Assembly (NCBI GenBank): GCA_012510325.1 | Contig: JAAZIG010000200.1 | Span: 1 to 11,556, forward strand | Length of the DNA: 11,556 nt | Origin: Bacillota bacterium | Lineage (GTDB): Bacteria > Bacillota > Dethiobacteria > DTU022 | Direction of reading: 5' to 3' | Part shown: positions 6,375 through 11,556 of the stretch, piece after piece | Numbering within the stretch: position 1 is the stretch's first letter | How the letters are laid out: each line of letters begins with the position of its first letter | The notes under the pieces: model-generated | Database searches by the model: none | What the model saw: only the letters and a program-made list of their open reading frames with translations | Told to the model about the DNA's origin: nothing | Translations under genes and position numbers: made by a program

Positions 6375-7253
6375 TTGCTGAGAAGTATGACTGGTTACGG
6401 ACGAGGCAGCTGCATTGGACCGACCTTCAGCGCCACCGTCGAACTGCGCTCGGTGAATCATCGCTACGCCGATTTCTTTTTCCGGTTGCCCCGGGAGTTT
6501 CATCCCCTGGAGGACCGGATCCGGCGCCTGCTCCAGAAGGAGATCGGCCGCGGCCGCGTCGAGATCAATATCATCATGCGCGGCTCTCCCGCCGGTGAGG
6601 AGGGTGCTGCTGTGGATGAGCGGCTCGCCGGGGCGTACCACCGGATCCTGACAGAGCTGGCCGGGCGCCTCGATCTGCCCATGAATATCGGCGTATTCGA
6701 GCTGAGTCAGCTGCCCGGGGTGCTGGAGCTCCCCGAAGCGATGGCCGAGGAGGCGCTGCTCTGGGACCACCTGCAGGAGGCGCTGCAGGTGGCGCTGGAG
6801 GGGCTCATCAGTCGGCGCCGGGAGGAGGGGGCCAATCTGGCCCGGGATCTGCAGGAGCGGCTGACCGCCCTGGCGGGGCTCGTCGAAGAGCTTGACGCGC
6901 TCACGCCCGTGGTGCTCGAGGAGCAGCGGGCCCGCCTGGAGAGCAGGATGCAGGAGGCGCTGGCGGATAACTTCGATGAGAGCAGGCTGATCACCGAATG
7001 TGCCGTCATCGTCGAAAAAGCGGCGGTTCACGAAGAGATCATCCGCCTGAAGAGTCACCTGAAGGCCTTCGGCGGGGCGCTGCAGCAGAACAAAGGACCC
7101 GTCGGCCGCCGTCTCGATTTTATCGCCCAGGAGATCTTTCGCGAAATTAATACCGTCGGGGCCAAGGCCCAGGATTACCGGCTGACCGCCCTGGTGGTGG
7201 AGATAAAGACCGAGCTGGAGAAGATGCGGGAACAGATTCAGAACATCGAATAA
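6375..7253 (+). CDS. yicC: YicC/YloC family endoribonuclease
   Basis: A 292-residue cytoplasmic protein of the YicC/YloC family, members of which have been described as endoribonucleases acting on RNA. It shows the family N-terminus MLRSMTGYGRG and the highly conserved C-terminus, with RRLDFIAQEIFREINTVGAK and then a helix ending in KMREQIQNIE. The middle is rich in Glu, Ala and Leu and probably helical. The start is the rare TTG at 6375: it gives the usual first residues before SMTGYG, while the ATG at 6387 would lose them. AGAGG (6367-6371) and AGGGG (about 6359-6363) lie upstream at short and long spacing. It is the first gene of the operon, with remA starting 26 bp after its stop. Length and order are as in other Firmicutes. 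Confidence 0.96.
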   Translation: MLRSMTGYGRGSCIGPTFSATVELRSVNHRYADFFFRLPREFHPLEDRIRRLLQKEIGRGRVEINIIMRGSPAGEEGAAVDERLAGAYHRILTELAGRLDLPMNIGVFELSQLPGVLELPEAMAEEALLWDHLQEALQVALEGLISRRREEGANLARDLQERLTALAGLVEELDALTPVVLEEQRARLESRMQEALADNFDESRLITECAVIVEKAAVHEEIIRLKSHLKAFGGALQQNKGPVGRRLDFIAQEIFREINTVGAKAQDYRLTALVVEIKTELEKMREQIQNIE

Positions 7254-7279
7254 AGAATACCGGCAAAGGGGTGGAGCGG

Positions 7280-7549
7280 GTGTCAACCAGATTGATCAAT
7301 ATCGGGTTTGGCAACATAGTCGCCGCGGGGAGGATCATCGCCATCGTCAGCCCCGAATCGGCGCCGATCAAAAGGCTTATCAGCGAGGCGAGGGAGCGGG
7401 GCATTCTCATCGACGCAACCTACGGACGCCGGACCCGGGCGGTGATCATTGCCGACAGCGGGCACATCATCCTCTCGGCGGTTCAGCCGGAGACGGTTCG
7501 CCATCGTCTTCAGGTGAGCAGCACCGGTTCCGGCGAAGAGGGCAAGTAG
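7280..7549 (+). CDS. remA: RemA-type DNA-binding regulator (DUF370)
   Basis: An 89-residue protein matching RemA almost throughout: LINIGFGNIV near the start, then IAIVSPESAPIKRLI, ILIDATYGRRTRAVI and HIILSAVQPETV. In Bacillus subtilis RemA is a DNA-binding activator of matrix genes and of osmoprotection genes; in non-Bacillus Firmicutes its targets are mostly unknown. The start is GTG 7280, giving MSTRLINIGFGN: AAAGGGG (7265-7271) is 8 bases upstream and the family N-terminus fits. A GTG at 7271 would add three residues but would overlap that ribosome site. It sits between yicC and gmk as in many Firmicutes. The last dozen residues are variable and polar. Confidence 0.96.
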   Translation: MSTRLINIGFGNIVAAGRIIAIVSPESAPIKRLISEARERGILIDATYGRRTRAVIIADSGHIILSAVQPETVRHRLQVSSTGSGEEGK

Positions 7550-7575
7550 AGATCATTTTCCAGGGGGATGAGCCG

Positions 7576-8184
7576 ATGGCTGCGGGACTGCTGGTGGTTC
7601 TTTCAGGCCCTTCAGGGGTGGGCAAGGGTACCGTTTGCCGCCAACTGCTGGCGCTGCGGCCGTCTTTGCAGCTCTCCGTATCGCTGACTACCCGGCAGCC
7701 CCGGCCGGAGGAGACCTGCGGTCGCCACTATGAATTCACGACGCCCTCCCGCTTCCAGAAACTCATCTCCGGCGATGCCTTCCTCGAATGGGCCGTGGTC
7801 TACGGCCACTATTACGGGACCCTCAAACAGGCTGTCGGGGAGAACCTCGCCCGGGGGACCGACCTTCTGCTGGAGATAGATGTTCAGGGCGCTCTGCAGA
7901 TCCGGCGCCGGTTGAAGGAGGCTGTCCTGATATTTTTGGCGCCCCCCTCGATGGAGGCGCTCAAAGAGCGGATCAGCGGACGGGGCACCGAAGATGCCGT
8001 CCGCATTCGCCGACGCCTGAAGGCGGCGCAGCAGGAGCTGGCCGCCTACCACCTGTACGACTACCTCGTGGTGAACGGACGGGTAGAAGATGCCGCCGCC
8101 TCTATCGACGCCATTATCGAGGCGGAAAAATGTCGCATCAGCCGCGGCGCCAGGCCGCCGGCTTCGGGAGGTGAAGAGAGATGA
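7576..8184 (+). CDS. gmk: Guanylate kinase
   Basis: A 202-residue cytoplasmic enzyme converting GMP and ATP to GDP and ADP, essential for guanine nucleotide supply. The P-loop GPSGVGKGT is at 11-19. The GMP-binding region SVSLTTRQPRP (34-44) with Arg40, Arg43 and Tyr52 follows, then FLEWAVVYGHYYGT (69-82), LLEIDVQGALQIRRR (98-112) with Asp102, and the lid arginines in RISGRGTED and RIRRRL. Where many family members have RPGE, this one has RPEE, a mild change. AGGGGG (7562-7567) is 8 bases before the ATG. The stop overlaps the rpoZ start codon as ATGA, which suggests translational coupling. Confidence 0.97.
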   Translation: MAAGLLVVLSGPSGVGKGTVCRQLLALRPSLQLSVSLTTRQPRPEETCGRHYEFTTPSRFQKLISGDAFLEWAVVYGHYYGTLKQAVGENLARGTDLLLEIDVQGALQIRRRLKEAVLIFLAPPSMEALKERISGRGTEDAVRIRRRLKAAQQELAAYHLYDYLVVNGRVEDAAASIDAIIEAEKCRISRGARPPASGGEER

Positions 8185-8402
8185 TCCACCCCTCAATCGA
8201 TGAGCTGCTGGAGCGGGTCGACAGCAAATACACTCTGGTCATCGCCGCGGCAAAGCGCGGCCGCCAGCTGCGCAACGGAGCCACCCAGATAGTAGACTGC
8301 GGCTCGCGCAAAGAGGTTACCGTCGGTCTTCATGAGATCAATGAAGGGAAGATCGAGATCGAGCTGTCGCCGCAGAGCGTTCACAGCAGTGAAAACAGTT
8401 AA
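8181..8402 (+). CDS. rpoZ: DNA-directed RNA polymerase omega subunit
   Basis: A 73-residue protein with the omega signature: IHPSIDELLERVDSKYTLV, then IAAAKRGRQL (family form AAKRARQL), and a short acidic tail. Omega binds the beta' subunit and aids RNA polymerase assembly and stability. The ATG overlaps the gmk stop by four bases, and gmk-rpoZ adjacency is conserved across bacteria. Its own stop (TAA 8400-8402) overlaps the coaBC ribosome site. Confidence 0.94.
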   Translation: MIHPSIDELLERVDSKYTLVIAAAKRGRQLRNGATQIVDCGSRKEVTVGLHEINEGKIEIELSPQSVHSSENS

Positions 8403-8408
8403 AGGAGG
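8401..8408 (+). promoter_or_regulatory. Ribosome binding site of coaBC overlapping the rpoZ stop
   Basis: AAAGGAGG begins inside the rpoZ stop codon and lies 8 bases before the coaBC ATG. It confirms the start and suggests that rpoZ and coaBC translation are linked. Confidence 0.85.
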
Positions 8409-8416
8409 CCGCCCGG

Positions 8417-9598
8417 ATGTACCTGGTAGGGGTTACCGGAGGGATTGCCGCATACAAGACGGCTGAGCTGGTCAGACTCTTTATGCGCGAGGGAAACGAG
8501 GTCCAGGTGGTGATGACCCCCGGGGCCGCTCAGTTTGTTACCCCCCTTACTTTTCAGACGCTCACCGGCCGCCCGGCCCTCGTCGATCAATTCTGGGTTT
8601 CCGACGGGGAGAAAGTGCGCCATATCGATCTGGCCTCCGCCGCCCGGGTCTTTGTCATCGCCCCGGCTACCGCCAACACCATCGGCAAGCTCGCCAGGGG
8701 GATCGCGGACAACCTGTTGACCACGATCTATCTGGCGGCCCGCTGTCCCGTCGTCGTGGTTCCCTCGATGAACGAGCAGATGTACCTGCACCCGGCGGTG
8801 CAGGAGAACCTGAGCCGCCTGCGCGAGCACGGCTGCCTCGTCATGGAGCCGGACACAGGCGATCTGGCCTGCGGGATCTGCGGCAAGGGGCGGCTGCCCG
8901 AGCTGTCCCAGATTGCCGCTTTTGTGAGCAGCTCTCTCCGGGAGAAGGATTTCCGGGGACTGCGCGCTCTCGTCACCGCCGGACCGACGCGGGAGCCTCT
9001 CGATCCGGTCCGCTTTATCAGCAACCGCTCCACCGGCCGGATGGGCTACGCCATCGCCGCCGCTCTGGCCGAGCGGGGCGCCAAGGTGATCCTGGTCAGC
9101 GGTCCCACGGCGCTGCCCCGCCCCGCGGGGGTCGAGTTTGTCCCCGTCGAGACGGCCAGGCAGATGCACGGGGCGGTGCTTGAGCGCTTCGGGGCAACAG
9201 ATCTGGTGATCAAGGCGGCGGCGGTCTCCGACTACTGTCCGGCGGAGACGGCGGAGCAGAAGATCAAAAAGGGAGACGGGAGAGCTCTGACACTGCAGCA
9301 AAATCCGGATATCCTGGAGGAGCTGGGCCGCTGCAAGGAGAAGCAGATCCTCGTCGGCTTCGCCATGGAGACGGAGAAGGCCGCCGAGTACGCCCGGGAG
9401 AAGCTGCGCCGCAAAAATTTGGATCTCATCGTGCTGAACGATCTTACCGTTCCCGGTGCCGGTTTTGGCTCTTTGACCAATCAGGTCTGCATCTTCAACC
9501 GCGCGGGAGGCGCCGAAGAGCTGCCGCTGATGTCGAAGGAGCTTCTGGCGCACCGCATCCTCGACCGGGTCCGGCCGCTTGTGCCGGCCCGTCCCTGA
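8417..9598 (+). CDS. coaBC: Bifunctional phosphopantothenoylcysteine decarboxylase / phosphopantothenate-cysteine ligase (CoaBC, Dfp)
   Basis: A 393-residue two-domain enzyme for two successive steps of coenzyme A synthesis: ligation of cysteine to 4'-phosphopantothenate (CoaB) and FMN-dependent decarboxylation of the product (CoaC). The CoaC domain (about 1-175) shows VGVTGGIAAYK (4-14), the catalytic His69 in HIDLA, PSMNEQM (116-122) with Asn119, and the flap cysteine Cys152 in LACGICGKGRLPE. The CoaB domain (about 180-393) shows LVTAGPTREPLDPVRFISN (185-203), STGRMG (205-210; many homologues have SSGKMG), KAAAVSDY (266-273) and KIKK (282-285). The length is typical. It is the last gene of the operon. 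The CoA product is also the co-substrate of the nearby acyl-CoA synthetase, but that gene is separately transcribed. Confidence 0.97.
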   Translation: MYLVGVTGGIAAYKTAELVRLFMREGNEVQVVMTPGAAQFVTPLTFQTLTGRPALVDQFWVSDGEKVRHIDLASAARVFVIAPATANTIGKLARGIADNLLTTIYLAARCPVVVVPSMNEQMYLHPAVQENLSRLREHGCLVMEPDTGDLACGICGKGRLPELSQIAAFVSSSLREKDFRGLRALVTAGPTREPLDPVRFISNRSTGRMGYAIAAALAERGAKVILVSGPTALPRPAGVEFVPVETARQMHGAVLERFGATDLVIKAAAVSDYCPAETAEQKIKKGDGRALTLQQNPDILEELGRCKEKQILVGFAMETEKAAEYAREKLRRKNLDLIVLNDLTVPGAGFGSLTNQVCIFNRAGGAEELPLMSKELLAHRILDRVRPLVPARP

Positions 9599-9635
9599 GG
9601 CGGCCGAACCGGCCCAGACCGCTGAAGCGGCCGCC
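9599..9635. terminator. GC-rich inverted repeat between convergent coaBC and spoIIM
   Basis: GGCGGCCG (9599-9606) is the reverse complement of CGGCCGCC (9628-9635), filling nearly the whole 38-bp gap between the two stop codons. A smaller competing hairpin, CCGC/GCGG with a TGAA loop, lies at 9619-9630. No T-run follows on either strand, so a bidirectional terminator is likely by position but not proven by form. Confidence 0.45.
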
Positions 9636-9636
9636 C

Positions 9637-10257
9637 CTAACCCAGCCTGGCCACGATCGGCGCCGTCACGAAGATCTCGATAATTGCCGCGGCCAGGAGC
9701 AGGGTGACGATGAGGGGGATCAGCGAGACAATCTCTTTCCAGATATGTCTGAAGCTCTGGCGGCGCGTCATCTCCGGCAGGGGGGCGGCGAGGCAGTGGT
9801 AGCCGAGCTTCAGCCCGAAAGCGCCGCAGAGAAAGAGGGCGGAGAGCTCGAAGAGGCCGTGCGGCAGGATTCCGGCAACGAGCATCAGCAAAACCGGGCT
9901 CCCTTCGGCTTTGAACAGGGCCGCCACGGCGCCCAAAAGATAGCCGTTTAGAAAAAGGGTCGCCAGAGGTGAAAGCCCGGCGAGCACCCCCAAAAAGAGC
10001 ATCTGGACCATGGCCACGAAATTATTTAGAAAGACCAGCAGCGCTGTGATCAGCGGCGGGTTGGCCAGGAAAATGGCGAAGAGCTGCTCCAGTTCCTCAA
10101 ACTGTCCATCGAGCCCCGTGAGCGGGTTGGCCTGGAAAGCAGGGCTCAAATACGCGAAAAAAGAGCCGGCGGCAAAGATTGCCGCGGCCATGATCAGCCA
10201 GTTTCGGTTCTGTTTGAGGAGATCTTTAACCGGCATTAGGAGGGAGAACACTGGCAT
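9637..10257 (-). CDS. spoIIM: SpoIIM/DUF95-family integral membrane protein
   Basis: A 206-residue hydrophobic protein with about five to six membrane segments (roughly 20-38, 66-90, 94-115, 122-145, 176-200). The family signature is LPHGLFELSALFLCGAFGL (131-149), preceded by FLNGYLLGA (102-110) and ending with IIEIFVT near 192-198. In Bacillus SpoIIM works with SpoIID and SpoIIP in septal peptidoglycan remodelling during engulfment, and the length matches. Related proteins also occur in non-sporulating organisms, so the sporulation role is inferred. I prefer ATG 10257: GAAAGG lies 3 bases upstream and the probable promoter puts transcription start near 10291, downstream of the frame's first ATG at 10299. 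ATG 10236 is a further alternative. The gene is antisense to its neighbours and splits coaBC from priA. Confidence 0.82.
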   Translation of the reverse strand: MPVFSLLMPVKDLLKQNRNWLIMAAAIFAAGSFFAYLSPAFQANPLTGLDGQFEELEQLFAIFLANPPLITALLVFLNNFVAMVQMLFLGVLAGLSPLATLFLNGYLLGAVAALFKAEGSPVLLMLVAGILPHGLFELSALFLCGAFGLKLGYHCLAAPLPEMTRRQSFRHIWKEIVSLIPLIVTLLLAAAIIEIFVTAPIVARLG

Positions 10258-10297
10258 CAACCTTTCATCAGTTATGGCCGTACAGGCCGATGGTTTC

Positions 10298-10326
10298 ATT
10301 TTATCAAAAGATTAGGCCTTTGTTAA
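10298..10326 (-). promoter_or_regulatory. SigA-like promoter of the spoIIM-family gene
   Basis: The minus strand reads TTAACA (10326-10321), 17 bases, then TAAAAT (10303-10298): each hexamer matches the consensus at 5 of 6 positions, with ideal spacing. The -35 box ends 7 bases from the priA ATG. Predicted transcription starts near 10291, giving a leader of about 33 nt to ATG 10257. For a mother-cell sporulation gene a SigE-type promoter would be expected instead, so either the gene is vegetative or this match is fortuitous. Confidence 0.55.
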
Positions 10327-10332
10327 CCGAAG

Positions 10333-11556
10333 ATGGCTGAGTACGCCGAGATCCTCATCGAGCTGGTCAGCGACGCCGTCGACCGTCCCTTTGACTACCG
10401 CATCCCGGAGCACCTCCGGGGCAAGGCCGTCGCCGGGGCGGCGGTGCGCGTTCCCTTTGGTCGCAAGGAGTACCGCGGGTACCTGCTGCGCACCCTGGCG
10501 GAGCCCTCGGTGGAAGAGGTGCGCGAGATTATCGCCGTGGAGGGGAGCGAGCCGCTGCTGCAGAGGGAGCAGCTGGCCCTGCTCCACTGGATGGCGCACC
10601 GCTACTACTGCCGCAAAATCGAGGCGCTCCACGCTTTGCTGCCCGCTCCCTTTCGCCGCAACCGCCCCCTGACGCCCCTGCTCCTGGCGCCGACCCCGGC
10701 GGCGGCGGCGGCGGAGCTGACGCGGGCGCCGGCGCAGCGCCGGGCCCTGGAGCTGATTTGCTCCCGCGGGCCGCTGCCGGGGCGGGAGCTGGCCCGCCTG
10801 GGCGTGCGCCGGGAGATCGTCCGGGCCCTGTTGCAGAAAGGTCTCCTGGAGGAGGTTGCCGCAACGGCCGCAGCGGCGGGACCGCCTCTGGAGGAATGTT
10901 TCACCGGTGAAGCGGAGGCGCCGCTGCCGCTGAAGGAGGAGCAGCGGCGCGTCTTCAAAGCGATCTGCGCCGCCCTCGACCGCCGCCGCCCGGAGAAGAT
11001 GCTGCTGCACGGGGTCACCGCCAGCGGCAAGACGGAGATCTACCTGCAGGCCATCGCCCGCACCCTCGAGGGGGGCCGGGGAGCGCTGGTGCTTCTGCCC
11101 GAGATCTCGCTGACACCGCAGATGATCGAACTTTTTTCCCGGCGCTTTCCCGGAAAGGTGGCCGTGCTGCACAGCCGCCTCACCGTTCGGGAGCGGACGG
11201 AGCAGTGGCGGCGGATCCGTCTGGGGTCGGCGCCCATCGTGCTGGGGGCGCGCTCCGCAGTTTTTGCCCCCCTGCAGAAGATCGGCCTCATCGTCATCGA
11301 TGAGGAGCATGAAACGAGTTACAAGCAGGAGGAGGCGCCGCGCTACCACGCCCGGGAGGTGGCCTGGTGGCGGGGGCGCTACCACCGCGCCCTGCTGCTT
11401 TTGGGCAGCGCCACCCCGTCCCTGGAGAGCTACTACGAGGCGGAGCAGGGCGGCTCGGCGCTGCTGGAGATGAGCGCCCGGGTCACCCCCGCGGATCTGC
11501 CGCAGGTGCAGATCGTCGATATGCGCGAGGAGATGCGCCAGGGTCACCGCCACATC
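10333..11556 (+). CDS. priA: Primosomal protein N' (replication restart helicase PriA), N-terminal part
   Basis: The first 408 codons are present and the frame is open to the right edge, so about half of a typical PriA is visible. PriA is a superfamily 2 DNA helicase that recognises stalled forks and reloads the replisome. Seen are the N-terminal DNA-binding domain (MAEYAEILIELVSDAVDRPF, then VPFGRKEYRGY at 40-50), a winged-helix-like alanine-rich segment (about 120-190), the Walker A motif GVTASGKT (227-234), LLPEISLTPQM (254-264), the DEEH box (323-326) and GSATPS (358-363). The zinc-binding cysteines and later helicase motifs lie beyond the window. The ATG at 10333 follows an in-frame TAA by only two codons, so no earlier start is possible. 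No Shine-Dalgarno sequence or clear promoter precedes it, which is unusual beside the strong sites of its neighbours. Confidence 0.96.
   Translation, partial: MAEYAEILIELVSDAVDRPFDYRIPEHLRGKAVAGAAVRVPFGRKEYRGYLLRTLAEPSVEEVREIIAVEGSEPLLQREQLALLHWMAHRYYCRKIEALHALLPAPFRRNRPLTPLLLAPTPAAAAAELTRAPAQRRALELICSRGPLPGRELARLGVRREIVRALLQKGLLEEVAATAAAAGPPLEECFTGEAEAPLPLKEEQRRVFKAICAALDRRRPEKMLLHGVTASGKTEIYLQAIARTLEGGRGALVLLPEISLTPQMIELFSRRFPGKVAVLHSRLTVRERTEQWRRIRLGSAPIVLGARSAVFAPLQKIGLIVIDEEHETSYKQEEAPRYHAREVAWWRGRYHRALLLLGSATPSLESYYEAEQGGSALLEMSARVTPADLPQVQIVDMREEMRQGHRHI

Noticed and set aside
6239..6598. 119-codon + strand frame overlapping the yicC start
   Set aside because: It begins within the promoter and overlaps yicC in another frame; its arginine- and proline-rich product is typical of a GC-rich shadow frame.
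10258..10299. ATG 10299 as the start of the spoIIM-family gene
   Set aside because: The predicted transcription start near 10291 would fall after this codon, it has no ribosome site, and the added residues do not resemble the family.
10312..11553. 413-codon minus-strand frame opposite priA, and similar long antisense frames (8399-9553, 6261-7286, 730-1596)
   Set aside because: Their products are dominated by Gln, Gly, His, Arg and Pro and mirror well-identified genes on the other strand; they are effects of GC-rich codon use.

Overview
The window looks like a chromosomal segment from a GC-rich, spore-forming member of the Bacillota, most likely a Clostridia/Moorellia-type lineage. The evidence is the yicC-remA-gmk-rpoZ-coaBC...priA gene order typical of Firmicutes, RemA with its characteristic sequence, a SpoIIM-family membrane protein, strong AGGAGG-type ribosome binding sites, and SigA-like promoters. 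The genus cannot be fixed from this sequence alone. Coding DNA is clearly GC-rich; the two large intergenic stretches (about 1-250 and 5900-6180) are visibly richer in A+T.

Layout, left to right. Positions 1-459 are non-coding. They hold a 168-bp structure bounded by perfect 16-bp inverted repeats, which is a candidate miniature transposable element or transposon remnant, and then a tandem array of hairpin-forming repeats of about 44 bp. A type IIA (SERCA/PMCA-like) P-type cation ATPase, probably for Ca2+, follows on the + strand (460-3183) and ends at two strong hairpins. Convergent to it is a leftward two-gene unit: an AMP-forming long-chain acyl-CoA synthetase (5830 to 3983) followed by an SCP2 lipid-carrier protein (3896 to 3324). 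A promoter with fully consensus -35 and -10 hexamers (TTGACA, 17 bp, TATAAT; 6123-6151) appears to drive this unit through a leader of about 285 nt.

Divergent from it, a second SigA-like promoter (6239-6267) starts the housekeeping operon yicC-remA-gmk-rpoZ-coaBC (6375-9598): an endoribonuclease-family protein, a DNA-binding regulator, guanylate kinase, the RNA polymerase omega subunit, and the two-domain enzyme for coenzyme A synthesis. Spacings are short (an ATGA overlap up to 26 bp), so co-transcription is likely.

In many Firmicutes priA follows coaBC directly. Here a SpoIIM-family gene sits between them on the opposite strand (about 10257 to 9637). Its probable promoter (10298-10326) ends 7 bp before the priA start codon. 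priA (10333 onward) runs off the right edge with its N-terminal 408 residues visible. No complete novel defence, mobile or biosynthetic system was found. The points most worth a second look are the left-edge inverted-repeat element, the hairpin repeats, the consensus promoter with its long leader, the hydrophobic insert in the acyl-CoA synthetase, and the operon interruption at spoIIM/priA.
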